Positions 44,043-53,780 of a stretch of 64,000 bases of DNA are shown here, piece by piece. This DNA is from Rhodobacteraceae bacterium DSL-40. GTDB lineage: Bacteria > Pseudomonadota > Alphaproteobacteria > Rhodobacterales > Rhodobacteraceae. Where the stretch lies: NCBI GenBank assembly GCA_003258405.1, contig QKPN01000001.1, positions 773,305 through 837,304 on the forward strand, read 5' to 3'. Numbering within the stretch: the first letter of the stretch is position 1; each line of letters opens with the position of its first letter. The notes below the pieces were generated by a model, which ran no database searches, was not told the DNA's origin, and saw only the letters and a program-made list of their open reading frames with translations. Position numbers and translations under genes: made by a program.

Positions 44043-44064
44043 GCAGCCCGCCGCGGGGCTTGCC

Positions 44065-45270
44065 TCAGAGCGTGGCCTGAGCGCTCACCACATCCGCCCC
44101 GTAGAGCCAGTCAAACCGCCCGAGCAGCGCGCTCGGCGCCACGGCAGATGCGGCCGAGAGGCCGAGATGGGCCAGCGTGCCGATGCCCGGACCGAGATGG
44201 TAGATCCGCCCGTTGCGGAGCGAGGCGCGCTGGATCCGCGTCGCCCGGGGCTTGCGCCGCGCTTCATAGGCCCGGAGCCCCTGCCCCAGATCCTTCGCGA
44301 CATCGAGTTCGGCGGCGAGGACCCAGGCGTCCTCGAGGCCGGTTCCCGCCCCCTGCGCCAGAAAGGGCAGCATCGGATGACAGGCGTCCCCGATCAGCGC
44401 GACGGTGCCGTTCACCCAGTTTGGCAATGGCGGATGGTCGAAGAGCCCCCAGAGGAAGGTCTCGTCCACGGCCTCGAGCAGCTGCTTGACCCGTGGGCCG
44501 AACCCGGCAAAGGCCGCGCGCAGGTTTGCCGGATCGTCAGGTTCGGTCCAGCCCTCGATGGCCCAGTCATCCCGCTCCTCCACCGCAACGAAATTCCGGA
44601 GCGCGCCATGCCTGAGCGGATAGGTGACAAGATGTCGCCGCGGCCCCATGTAGACATTCACGCCATCGGGAAAGAGCCGCTCGGGAAGACGCGAGGCATC
44701 GACGAGCCCGCGCCACGCCACATGGCCGGTAAAGCTCGGCGCCTCGCCTTGGAAGAGACGTCCGCGCACACCCGAGCGCAAGCCATCCGCTGCGATAACG
44801 CCTTCCGCGAGCAGGGTTGCGCCGCATTCGAGCGTCACTCGGCAGCGGTTTCCGTACGTCTCGACATCTGCGACCCGCGCTGCGGTCTCGATGGTCACGC
44901 CGGCCTCGCGCGCCCCGGCTTCAAGCAGGGCGAGCAGATCAGCACGGTGGAACTGCCAGTAGGGCCGCCCGTAGCGCGCGATGCACTGGCGCCCGAGCGG
45001 GATTCGGGCCACGCGGCGCTCGGAGGCAAAATGATGGAGCTCAATCGCAGGCGGCAGGCTCGCGCAGGTTTCGGCGGCATCACGCAACCCGAGCGCCTCG
45101 AGAACCGCAACCCCGTTCGGTCCGACCTGAATGCCTGCCCCGACCTCGCCAAGTGCAGATGCCTGCTCGAGAACCCTCACCCGGGCCCGCCGCTGGGCCA
45201 GAGCCATCGCCGCCGCCAGTCCGGCGATGCCCGCACCGATGACGATGAATTCGTGCTCTGCCAGGTTCAT
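44065..45270 (-). CDS. FAD-dependent aromatic-hydroxylase-type monooxygenase
   Basis: A 401-residue group A flavoprotein monooxygenase. The FAD fold GAGIAGLAAA is at the N-terminus, the middle has AADGLRSGVR, and the second FAD motif reads GDACHPMLPFLAQGAG. It is most like salicylate 1-monooxygenase and 3-hydroxybenzoate 6-hydroxylase relatives. It is isolated from any aromatic catabolic genes, so the substrate is unknown. Confidence 0.85.
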   Translation of the reverse strand: MNLAEHEFIVIGAGIAGLAAAMALAQRRARVRVLEQASALGEVGAGIQVGPNGVAVLEALGLRDAAETCASLPPAIELHHFASERRVARIPLGRQCIARYGRPYWQFHRADLLALLEAGAREAGVTIETAARVADVETYGNRCRVTLECGATLLAEGVIAADGLRSGVRGRLFQGEAPSFTGHVAWRGLVDASRLPERLFPDGVNVYMGPRRHLVTYPLRHGALRNFVAVEERDDWAIEGWTEPDDPANLRAAFAGFGPRVKQLLEAVDETFLWGLFDHPPLPNWVNGTVALIGDACHPMLPFLAQGAGTGLEDAWVLAAELDVAKDLGQGLRAYEARRKPRATRIQRASLRNGRIYHLGPGIGTLAHLGLSAASAVAPSALLGRFDWLYGADVVSAQATL

Positions 45271-45386
45271 GGCCCAGTCCTCCTGCGCGGCGGATGTCCC
45301 CTGCCCGTCTCTATAGGACAGGGCAGCGGCGGCGTCAGGACGAAATCACCGAAAGCGACACACAGCTCTTCAGGGCACCGCGCGCC

Positions 45387-46163
45387 TCACCGCACCGCAT
45401 AGCCCGACGCCGCGAGCAGGCGGGCCACCTCGGCCCGGAGCTCATGCGCCCGGATGACGAAGGCTTCGTCCGCAATGGCGCTTGCGCCCTGTGGGGCATA
45501 GGCCGAACCGGCGCCTGCCTGAACGACCCGCGCCGCCGCCGTGCCCCGCCGGATCGCGGTCAGCATGCCGACGAGATGGTCGGAGCGGTCGAGGATCGGC
45601 CCCCCCGAGAAGCCAGGCCGAACGCCTGGCACGAGGGCGACAAGCCCAGGGCCGAACACATCGATATCCTTCCGCGGCTCGGTGACATGCCCGAAAAGCT
45701 CCAAACGGTCGCCGGCACGCGGCCCGCCCGAGGCATCAACCCCAACCGCAACGACGGCAAGCCCGCCATGGCTCCGGACAGGCTCGGTCGGGACCGGTGG
45801 CAGGAAACCTGCCGGGATCGACAGAACAGCAAGGTCCATATGGCGGCTGATCGCGAGAATCCGCGCATCGGCCTGGCGATCCGAACCGGCGGACGCCACC
45901 AGCCTGACGGTATCTCCCGGCCGCCGCCCCTCAACCACATGACCATTGGTCACGGCCACCCGCTCCGAGAGTGCGAAGGCCGACCCGACGAGATCTCCGC
46001 TCACAACCATGGCGTGGAAGCGCATCGGCCGCAGCCCGGTAGACGCACCGACACCCTGGCCGAAGAACAGCAGACACGAAAGGCCGATGACAAACGAACA
46101 AAGAAACCATGCCCACCCGTGTCCGGACCTGCCGGACCCGCGGGCTCCCCTAAAGACACCCAT
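45387..46163 (-). CDS. Exported trypsin-like serine protease
   Basis: A 258-residue protease with a membrane or signal segment (FLCSFVIGLSCLLFFG) and a trypsin fold. The triad is visible: His in TNGHVV, Asp in HMDLAVL, Ser in RPGFSGGPI. There is no PDZ domain. It acts outside the cytoplasm; the target is unknown. The start codon lies 229 bp from the divergent tpsA gene. Confidence 0.82.
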   Translation of the reverse strand: MGVFRGARGSGRSGHGWAWFLCSFVIGLSCLLFFGQGVGASTGLRPMRFHAMVVSGDLVGSAFALSERVAVTNGHVVEGRRPGDTVRLVASAGSDRQADARILAISRHMDLAVLSIPAGFLPPVPTEPVRSHGGLAVVAVGVDASGGPRAGDRLELFGHVTEPRKDIDVFGPGLVALVPGVRPGFSGGPILDRSDHLVGMLTAIRRGTAAARVVQAGAGSAYAPQGASAIADEAFVIRAHELRAEVARLLAASGYAVR

Positions 46164-46392
46164 GGTCTTACCCCCAAGTGGTACCGACCCCCGTGCGGCA
46201 CCAAGGAAAGATCTAGGCAGAGGCGGGTTTCCGTAGCCCTAACGCAGCGCCCCGCTGTTCCTAAACTTCATCGTTAAACCTTCCTAAACGACTCTCCCGC
46301 GAAAAGCACACGGGGCGGTTGGTATGCCAAGACCCTGATTCTCCGGAAGAACCGGGGGCACACTCTCCCAGAAACGCCAAGTCGAGTTCCCC

Positions 46393-49300
46393 ATGTACGT
46401 CAGTAAAGTTTCCCAAGTAATTCGCGTAAAACAGTGTCACGCCGCGCGTATCATGCTTCTCGCGGGAGTCTCCCTCCTTGCGCTCGGATGCGGCTCCGCT
46501 TTCGCCGAGGGCCCGACGGGCGGAAACGTCGTGCGTGGCAAGGCAACTATCTCGCAACAGGGCGCTGTATCCAGGATCACCCAGACCAGCCGCCGCGCCG
46601 TGATCGATTGGGAGAGCTTCAATGTCGGGCGTGAAGCGAGCGTCGTCTTCGACCAGCCGGGCCGGGTCTCCGCAACTCTCAACCGCGTGACCTCCGCCGG
46701 CCGCAGCGTCATCCAGGGCACGCTCGCCGCCCCCGGCACGATCATCATCCAGAACACCGCGGGCGTTCTCTTCACCGGCAGTGCCAAGATCGATGCGACC
46801 GGTCTCGTCGCCACGAGCCAGCGCGTCAACGCGGAGCTTTTCCAGACCGAGGGGCGCCTTTCGATCGGCGGCGGCGAGAAAGCCGGCGCCTCCGTTCTCA
46901 ACAAGGGCGAGATCACGATCGGCGAAGCGGGTCTCGCGGCTCTCGTTGGCACGGATGTGCGCAACGCCGGAGCAATCGTCGCGGAGCGCGGCACCGTCGC
47001 CCTGGCATCCGGGCAGCGCAGCACCATCGACCTTTCGGGCGACGGCACGGTGCAGATCGCCGTTGATGGGCATTCGAAGGGCGGCGGCGCGCGCAACACA
47101 GGCCTGATCGACGCGGCCGGGGGCACGGTCATCCTCACCGCCGGCGCTGCCGTCTCGGCGCTCGAGAGCGTTATCAACACCTCCGGTATCATCCGGGCTG
47201 GCGGCACCGCCGGACAGGGTGGCAAGATCCGCATCACCGGGCGCGGCAATGGGCGGCTCGAGTTGAATGGCTCGCTCGATGCATCGGGCACCGTCAAGGG
47301 CGGCGCGATTTCGGTCGCGGGGGGCAGTACCATCGCGGTCGGGGCCGCAGCCCGTATCCTGGCCAACGGTGGGCACGATGGCGGCAGCCTGCGGGTCGGA
47401 GGCGATTTTGGCGGCAAGGGCCCTCTTCCGCGTGCGGGCAATCTCAGGATCGACCGGGGCGCAGAACTCTCGGCCATCGGCATTTCGGGCACCGGCGGCA
47501 GCGTCGTCGCCTGGTCCGACGGCACCACCGAGATCGGCGGCACCCTCTCGGCAACGGGCGGCGAAGCGGGTGGCACCATCGAGACTTCCGGCCGCTTCGC
47601 GCTCGGAGTCGGAGTCCATGCGGGCATTTTGCTCGGCGAAGGCGGCAGCTGGCTTCTGGATCCACGCGATGTGCGGATCAGCACCTATGGCACACCCGTG
47701 AGGCCCGGCACCAACAATCCCACCGACGGATCGGGCGAGCACATCGTCAACGGCAGTTCCGTCGCCGCCGTGCTGCAGGGCGGCAGCGACGTCACGATCA
47801 CCACGGATGCCGCAGGAGCCCCGGGCAGCGATACGGGCAACATCGTCGTCGATCGCCAGCTCAACTGGACCGGCGCCGGCTCTCTCACACTTGAAGCCGA
47901 TGGCGGCATCGTGCTCGAAAAGGGTATCAGCAGCACCGATGGCAGCTTCACCGCTGAGGCAGGCGGCACGATCGACGTGAAGCGCTCGATCACCGCGCGC
48001 GGCGACGGCAGCATCACTCTCGAGGCGGGCGGCGACATCACGGTCTCCGAAGACATTTCCGCCTCCGGCGCGGGCAACGTCTCCCTCCAGGCCACCCGCG
48101 GCGACATTCGTATCGGCGAAACCTCCACTGGCAACGTGCTCGTCTCGACCACAACCGGCGCGCTCGACCTTGCCGCCTCCGAGGGCGACATCGTCCTGCA
48201 CCGTGCCGAACGACTGGGTGCTGCGCATATCCAGGTCCGCTCGGCGAGCGGCCCGCTTTCCCTCACCGCCGGAAACGAGATCCGGATCGAGGGCGGCGAG
48301 GACAGCGCGAGCTGGGTTCGGGTCGGCAGCTCGACTGGCAGTTCCGAGGTCACGCTTTCGGCCCCCACCGTGACGGTGGTGGGCGGCACGCATCCGAACA
48401 GCTTTGCCGAGGTCGTGACCGGCGCCGGTGGCGCGCTCACCATCACGGGCGAGACCTTCGCGCTTTCGAACGGCAGCGGCGATATCGGCATGGTCGCCGC
48501 GCTCGATGGCGCTGATCTGACCATCAGCGCCACACGTCAGCGCTGGGATGGCTATCTGCGTGCCGGCTCCGGCGCCTCCGATGGCGGCAATGTGCTGATC
48601 GAAGGTTCTGCGACCGTCTCGGTTGAGCCCCAGTTCAGCCTGGCCGAGAACCGGAACTTCCACCTTGGCCCGGGAGCGGACGGGGCCGAGATCAATGCAA
48701 CGGTTCCGGTCACGGTCACCACATCGGGCCGCGGCACGATCGATGTCGAAGGTCTCTTCTGCGTCCCGGGCCTGACCCTTGCCTCCGAAGAACAGGTCGC
48801 GCTCGGCCCCGATGCACAGCTCGTGGGAACCGGGCGAGGCGATGCTGTCGTCGTTGCCGCGGGTCGCAGCTTCGAGAATGCCGCCGGAGCGGATGCCATC
48901 GCGCTCGAGGCCGCCGGCAGCCGATGGCTCCTCTACGTCAACCGCTTCAACGGGCTCGAAGGGGACGAGCCGCAGAGCCACGGCTTTGATCTCTATGGCC
49001 GCCCCTACCCGACCACACCGCCCTCCGCGATCTCCCAAACCGGGAACCGCATCGTCTATGGCGAGCAGCCGACGCTCACCCTCACGGCGGATACCCTGAG
49101 CAAGTCCTATGGCAGCGAAGCCGAGCCGGGTTATTCCGCCTCTGGCCTCCGCGAAGGCGACAGCCTTGCCACTGCGCTGATCAGCGGACCGAATGTCATG
49201 AGCGACGGCAGCGAAGCCAACGCCGACACAGGCACCTACATCACCCGCGTCAGCGCAACCCAATCGAGCCAGGGCTATCATCTGGTTGTCGCCCCGGGAG

Positions 49301-50484
49301 CCATTACGGTAGAAGCGGCTCCGCTCACCATCACCGCAGGCAACGCCTCCCGCACCTACGGCGGCACCAACCCGGCCTTCTCGGCCACCGGGGCGGGCTT
49401 CGTCCTCGGACAGTCGCTCGACGATCTCGACGGCAGCCTCGGCTTCGAGACCGCGGCCACCCGACGCTCCGACACCGGGCGCTACAGCGTCACGGCCGCC
49501 GGCCTCACCTCCCGCAACTACGACATCACCTACGCCCCGGGCACCCTCACCATCGACCCGGCCGCCCTCACCATCACCGCAGGCAACGCCTCCCGCACCT
49601 ACGGCGGCACCAATCCCGCCTTCTCGGCCACCGGGGCGGGCTTCGTCCTCGGACAGTCGCTCGACGATCTCGACGGCAGCCTCGGCTTCGAGACCGCGGC
49701 CACCCGACGCTCCGACACCGGGCGCTACAGCGTCACGGCCGCCGGCCTCACCTCCCGCAACTACGACATCACCTACGCCCCGGGCACCCTCACCATCGAC
49801 CCGGCCGCCCTCACCATCACCGCAGGCAACACGACATGGACCGAGGGCGGCGGGAACCCCGATTTCACGGTCTCCGGCGATGGATTCGTTAACGGAGAGG
49901 ATGTGGACGATCTCGGCGGAACACTGACCTTCGCGACAGACGCCACAAGCAGCTCCGGCCCAGGCAGCTACAGCATCACGCCTGATGGCCTTACTTCGGG
50001 CAACTACAGCATCACCTATGAAAGCGGAACGCTCACGGTGGAACCCGCAGGCGGCGGCACGGATGGTGGCGGCACCCCTTCTACCACGCTTGCCGATGCA
50101 AGCGGTGCGGTCGAGCGCTTCTCGCGCGGCGTCCCGCCGCTGACGCCGGGTGACGCGAGCTTCCGCACCACCCAGATCGACGCCCCGCCCGCAATCGCCA
50201 ATGCCTTTGGCCTCGACTACTCGCTCGGCGATGTGATCCAGCTCGCCCCGGGTGGCCGCGCGCCTGCGGATGGCTTCTCGCCAGCCTCCGGCACCATCGC
50301 CTCTATGGATGATGCCGATGGGTTCCGCCCCGCGTCCGGCAGCGCAACACCCACTGCAGCGCCGCAGCCCGTGCAGGCGGGCGGCTGCAGCGGCTCGATC
50401 AACACCGGCGCCGCCGACGCCGGCTGCGGACGCGCCCGCAGCACAGAAACCTACTGGACCACAAGGACACCCGCCAGCCGATGA
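46393..50484 (+). CDS. Two-partner secretion exoprotein (TpsA), hemagglutinin-type with MBG repeats
   Basis: A 1363-residue secreted adhesin-like protein. The long signal peptide ends at SAFA-EG. The TPS secretion domain follows (GGNVVRGKATISQQG, WESFNVGREASVVFDQP, NTAGVLF), then a long beta-helix rich in Gly, Thr and Asp. After about residue 890 come four MBG-like modules: one diverged (from LTADTLSKSYG), two nearly identical of 81 residues each, and one diverged. The C-terminus is Ala/Gly-rich with two Cys. Four bases overlap with the TpsB gene, the transporter. Likely role: surface attachment or biofilm; specificity unknown. Confidence 0.9.
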   Translation: MYVSKVSQVIRVKQCHAARIMLLAGVSLLALGCGSAFAEGPTGGNVVRGKATISQQGAVSRITQTSRRAVIDWESFNVGREASVVFDQPGRVSATLNRVTSAGRSVIQGTLAAPGTIIIQNTAGVLFTGSAKIDATGLVATSQRVNAELFQTEGRLSIGGGEKAGASVLNKGEITIGEAGLAALVGTDVRNAGAIVAERGTVALASGQRSTIDLSGDGTVQIAVDGHSKGGGARNTGLIDAAGGTVILTAGAAVSALESVINTSGIIRAGGTAGQGGKIRITGRGNGRLELNGSLDASGTVKGGAISVAGGSTIAVGAAARILANGGHDGGSLRVGGDFGGKGPLPRAGNLRIDRGAELSAIGISGTGGSVVAWSDGTTEIGGTLSATGGEAGGTIETSGRFALGVGVHAGILLGEGGSWLLDPRDVRISTYGTPVRPGTNNPTDGSGEHIVNGSSVAAVLQGGSDVTITTDAAGAPGSDTGNIVVDRQLNWTGAGSLTLEADGGIVLEKGISSTDGSFTAEAGGTIDVKRSITARGDGSITLEAGGDITVSEDISASGAGNVSLQATRGDIRIGETSTGNVLVSTTTGALDLAASEGDIVLHRAERLGAAHIQVRSASGPLSLTAGNEIRIEGGEDSASWVRVGSSTGSSEVTLSAPTVTVVGGTHPNSFAEVVTGAGGALTITGETFALSNGSGDIGMVAALDGADLTISATRQRWDGYLRAGSGASDGGNVLIEGSATVSVEPQFSLAENRNFHLGPGADGAEINATVPVTVTTSGRGTIDVEGLFCVPGLTLASEEQVALGPDAQLVGTGRGDAVVVAAGRSFENAAGADAIALEAAGSRWLLYVNRFNGLEGDEPQSHGFDLYGRPYPTTPPSAISQTGNRIVYGEQPTLTLTADTLSKSYGSEAEPGYSASGLREGDSLATALISGPNVMSDGSEANADTGTYITRVSATQSSQGYHLVVAPGAITVEAAPLTITAGNASRTYGGTNPAFSATGAGFVLGQSLDDLDGSLGFETAATRRSDTGRYSVTAAGLTSRNYDITYAPGTLTIDPAALTITAGNASRTYGGTNPAFSATGAGFVLGQSLDDLDGSLGFETAATRRSDTGRYSVTAAGLTSRNYDITYAPGTLTIDPAALTITAGNTTWTEGGGNPDFTVSGDGFVNGEDVDDLGGTLTFATDATSSSGPGSYSITPDGLTSGNYSITYESGTLTVEPAGGGTDGGGTPSTTLADASGAVERFSRGVPPLTPGDASFRTTQIDAPPAIANAFGLDYSLGDVIQLAPGGRAPADGFSPASGTIASMDDADGFRPASGSATPTAAPQPVQAGGCSGSINTGAADAGCGRARSTETYWTTRTPASR
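49324..49809 (+). repeat. Tandem 243-bp direct repeat in tpsA
   Basis: Two copies of a 243-bp (81-residue) unit lie head to tail at 49324-49566 and 49567-49809. I see only two base differences, both silent: AAC CCG against AAT CCC in an Asn-Pro pair. The third unit at 49810 begins with the same 21 bases, then diverges. Recent duplication or gene conversion is implied, and copy number may vary between strains. Confidence 0.9.
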
Positions 50485-52187
50485 TCCGGACCCGTCTCGC
50501 TTTCGCGGCCGCCCTTTGCCTCACCCTGCCCTCCGCCAGCTTCGGCCAGTCGGCACGTGATTATCTGCCCCGAGAACCCGGCCTGCGCCCGGACCCGGCC
50601 CGCGAGGTCAGGCCACCTGAGGAGACAGCACCGCCTGCAGCGATCCGACCCGCGGCGGGCACGGGCGGGCTCCTTCTTCGGGGAATTGCGCTCGATGGCG
50701 CCACTGCGGTCTCGGAGGCAGAACTTGCGCCGCTTTGGGCCGGGCTGATCGGCACGCGCGTTGGTGTGCCCGAACTCGAGGCGGTTGCGGCGGCCATCGG
50801 CGCCGCCTATCGCGCGCGCGGTTATATCCTTTCCCAGGCGGTCCTGCCCGCACAGGACGTGAGCGGTGGCATCGTGCGCATCCGTGTCGTCGAGGGCTTC
50901 GTCGAGACTGTTGAGGTATTGGCGGAGAATTCATCCGTCCAGGCCACGACGGAACGGATCTTTGCACCGGTCCCCGCAGACCGTCCGCTCCGGATCACGA
51001 CGCTCGAGCGCAGCGTCCTGCTTGCGCGCGACACCTTCGGCGCGGAGGTCGAAACCGTGCTCGAACCGGCCCCGGTCACCTTCGGTGCCGCCAATCTCGG
51101 GGTCTCCGCCGCCGTCGAGCCCACCTCCTACTTCGCCACCGTCGACAACCGCGGCTCCCGCCTCTACGGCGCCTGGACGCTGGGTGCGGGCAGCCGGAGC
51201 TATAACCTCCTCGGGCTCGACGAACGCATCGATACACTGATTGCCGTTGCGCCGAGCGATGCCTCAATGCTCTTTGCCGCGGCAACGCTCGACAAGCCGC
51301 TCGCATCCCTCGCCGGTTCGGTGCTTGACGGCGGACGGCTCGAGCTCCATGCCGACTTTTCGCGCGCAGATCCCGACCTCGCGAAAAGCGGCTCGCCCGA
51401 CGGGCTTTCGCTCGTGCAGGACGAGACGAACCTCCATGCAGGCCTGATCGTGCCCTTTATCCGGACCCGGTCGCAGAACCTCTTCGGCCGCGCCGGGCTC
51501 GGATTTCAGGAAAGCCGGGGCATCACCGACTTTGCCGATGTGGAATCGGAGCAGACCGACAGGCTCTGGGTGCTCGACGCACGTCTGACCTGGGATGTCG
51601 CCGACCGTTTCGGCGGCGTGACGCTGGTCGACGCAACCGTTCGCAAGGGGCTCGACATCGGTGGCGCGACGGTGGGTGCCGATGGGCCGGCGGCCGGTGT
51701 ACCGGACTTCCTCCTCGCCGACCTAACCCTCTCCCGGCTCCAGCGTCTTGGCAACGGCGGCTGGGCGATCTACGGAGAGGCCACCGGCCAGATTGCCGCT
51801 GACGTCCTGCCCACCACCGAACGCTTCAGCCTCGGCGACAGCACGATCGGCCGTGGTTTCGCACCGGGAAATACCTCTGGCGACTCAGGCTTCGGCACGC
51901 GGCTGGAACTGCGTCGCGAGATTGCCCCCGAACGGCTGCGCGATGCGGTGCAGAGCGCCGAGCTCTATGTCTACGGCGATTACGGCCGCGCCTGGGACCG
52001 CAGCCTCGCCCGCGATGGCGAACAGGTGGAAACCCTCGCCTCCTGGGGTTTCGGCGCCCGGATCGACGTCCGCCCCTGGCTCACGCTGACGCCCGAGGTC
52101 GCCCGTCAGCTCGAAGGCACGGCAACCGATACGACCCAAACCGGCCTTGAAACCCGCTTCTACATCGGGGCCATCGCCCGTTTCTGA
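50481..52187 (+). CDS. TpsB outer-membrane transporter (ShlB/FhaC/HecB family)
   Basis: A 568-residue partner that exports the TpsA protein. A signal peptide (cleavage after FG-QSA region) is followed by a linker, a POTRA domain (LLLRGIALDGATAVSEAELAPLW; SQAVLPAQDV; VEGFVETVEV), and a 16-stranded-type beta-barrel ending in IGAIARF with a terminal Phe. The ATG overlaps the tpsA stop (ATGA), so the two are coupled. Confidence 0.92.
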   Translation: MIRTRLAFAAALCLTLPSASFGQSARDYLPREPGLRPDPAREVRPPEETAPPAAIRPAAGTGGLLLRGIALDGATAVSEAELAPLWAGLIGTRVGVPELEAVAAAIGAAYRARGYILSQAVLPAQDVSGGIVRIRVVEGFVETVEVLAENSSVQATTERIFAPVPADRPLRITTLERSVLLARDTFGAEVETVLEPAPVTFGAANLGVSAAVEPTSYFATVDNRGSRLYGAWTLGAGSRSYNLLGLDERIDTLIAVAPSDASMLFAAATLDKPLASLAGSVLDGGRLELHADFSRADPDLAKSGSPDGLSLVQDETNLHAGLIVPFIRTRSQNLFGRAGLGFQESRGITDFADVESEQTDRLWVLDARLTWDVADRFGGVTLVDATVRKGLDIGGATVGADGPAAGVPDFLLADLTLSRLQRLGNGGWAIYGEATGQIAADVLPTTERFSLGDSTIGRGFAPGNTSGDSGFGTRLELRREIAPERLRDAVQSAELYVYGDYGRAWDRSLARDGEQVETLASWGFGARIDVRPWLTLTPEVARQLEGTATDTTQTGLETRFYIGAIARF

Positions 52188-52303
52188 GCCATCGGCCGGA
52201 AACGGCCCACCCGAAGCGCGCCGGATACGGAATTCTCCGGCGCCGCCGCTGGACGCAGGGACGCCTCTCCCCTAAAAGGACTCGACATCTCCGAGGGGAA
52301 AAC

Positions 52304-53089
52304 ATGCGCATTCTCATCACCAACGATGACGGCATCACCGCGCCCGGCCTGAAGATCGCCGAGGCGATCGCGGCGGAGCTGGCCGGGCCCGAGGGCGAGG
52401 TCTGGGTTGTCGCACCGGCCTTTGAACAGTCGGGCGTCTCGCATTGCGTTTCCTACATCCGCCCGATGCGGCTTGAAAAGCTCGAGGAGCGCCGCTTTGC
52501 CGTCGAGGGCTCGCCCGCCGACTGCGTGCTTGCGGGCCTTGGAGAAATCCTGCGCGACAACCCGCCCGATCTCGTGCTTTCTGGGGTGAACCGCGGCCAT
52601 AACGTCGCCGAGGACACGCTCTATTCCGGCACGATCGGCGGCGCGCTCGAGGCTGCGCTCCACGGCTACCGTTCAGTCGCGCTCTCGCAGTATTACGGCC
52701 CCAATTCGGCTCACGGGCTCGGCGCCTTCGAGGCCGCCGCCGAACATGCCGTGCCGGTGATCCGGCGGCTGCTCGAAAAGGCGCCATGGCAGCGCGAAGG
52801 CTACAACCTCTTCTACAACGTGAACTTCCCTGCACTTCCCGCCGCAGAGGTGAAGGGGGTCCGGGCCACGCACCAGGGCTCGCGGCTCAATCCGACCTTC
52901 GGGGTGCAGCCGCAACGCGCGCCCAACGGGCGGCTCTATCTCTGGCTCACCCATGGCGAAGGCAACAACGGCACCGCGCCGGGCTCGGATTCCCATGACT
53001 GCCACGCCGGGCATGTCACCGTCACCCCGCTCAGCGCCGATCTCACGGTGCACGAGATGGTCGCCCCGCTCGCGGAGCTTCTGCAGTAG
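52304..53089 (+). CDS. surE: 5'/3'-nucleotidase SurE
   Basis: A 261-residue survival-protein nucleotidase. The metal site is [10 protein letters not shown] at the start, with [10 protein letters not shown] and [20 protein letters not shown] as the further family motifs. Acts on nucleoside monophosphates and is tied to stationary survival. The gene order surE-pcm-nlpD is widespread; here pcm starts 13 nt downstream. Confidence 0.95.
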   Translation: MRILITNDDGITAPGLKIAEAIAAELAGPEGEVWVVAPAFEQSGVSHCVSYIRPMRLEKLEERRFAVEGSPADCVLAGLGEILRDNPPDLVLSGVNRGHNVAEDTLYSGTIGGALEAALHGYRSVALSQYYGPNSAHGLGAFEAAAEHAVPVIRRLLEKAPWQREGYNLFYNVNFPALPAAEVKGVRATHQGSRLNPTFGVQPQRAPNGRLYLWLTHGEGNNGTAPGSDSHDCHAGHVTVTPLSADLTVHEMVAPLAELLQ

Positions 53090-53102
53090 GACCGGGAGTT
53101 CC

Positions 53103-53750
53103 ATGGACGACATCGAGCGCCAGATGCAGTTCGTCTTCGCCTTGCGGTCGCATGGAATCACGAATGCCGATGTGCTCAAGGCAATGGAATCCGTGCCGCG
53201 CAAGGACTTCCTCGAAGGCATCTTCGAGGAACGTTCCCATGAGGATACGCCGCTGCCGATCTCCTGCGGCCAGACCATCAGCCAGCCGTCGGTGGTTGCG
53301 CTGATGACCCAGGCGCTCGATCTCAACCGCCGCTGCAAGGTGCTCGAGATCGGCACCGGCTCGGGCTATCAGGCTGCGATACTCGCCCGGCTCGCGCGCC
53401 GGGTCTACACAATCGAGCGGCACCGGCGCCTGGCCCGCCGCTCGAAGGAGCTGCTGCACCGGCTGGGGCTCCACAACATCACCGTGGTTCACGGCGACGG
53501 TTCGCTCGGCCTTCCCGAGCAAGTGCCGTTCGATCGCATCATCGTGACCGCCGCCGCTGAGGATCCGCCACAGATCCTGCTCGATCAGCTCCGCCCCGGC
53601 GGCATCATGGTCCTGCCCGTGGGTCAGAGCCACTCGGTCCAGACGCTCATCAAGGTCTCCAAGACCGAGCATGGGCTGGAATACACCGAGCTCGGACCCG
53701 TCCGCTTCGTTCCCCTTGTCGAAGGCATAGCACATGATGTATTGGACTAG
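53103..53750 (+). CDS. pcm: Protein-L-isoaspartate O-methyltransferase
   Basis: A 215-residue repair methyltransferase for damaged aspartyl residues. The SAM motif is [11 protein letters not shown]; the family segment [19 protein letters not shown] precedes it, and the later motif is [12 protein letters not shown]. The ATG at 53103 follows GGGAG; a longer in-frame frame inside surE is rejected. Confidence 0.95.
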   Translation: MDDIERQMQFVFALRSHGITNADVLKAMESVPRKDFLEGIFEERSHEDTPLPISCGQTISQPSVVALMTQALDLNRRCKVLEIGTGSGYQAAILARLARRVYTIERHRRLARRSKELLHRLGLHNITVVHGDGSLGLPEQVPFDRIIVTAAAEDPPQILLDQLRPGGIMVLPVGQSHSVQTLIKVSKTEHGLEYTELGPVRFVPLVEGIAHDVLD

Positions 53751-53780
53751 CCGAAACCACCGAAATATGGGAGAATTGTG

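Noticed and set aside
44065..45270. FAD monooxygenase as a Baeyer-Villiger acetone monooxygenase
   Set aside because: It has aromatic-hydroxylase FAD motifs and lacks the Baeyer-Villiger fingerprint, so it does not complete acetone breakdown.
46261..49281. Very long reverse-strand open frame (about 1000 codons) opposite tpsA
   Set aside because: It is an antisense artefact of GC-rich codon bias; the forward strand has a convincing TPS exoprotein with a signal peptide and a coupled TpsB gene.
49324..50045. Possible CRISPR-like repeat array
   Set aside because: The repeat unit is 243 bp, in frame and protein-coding, with no spacers; it is a protein-domain duplication.
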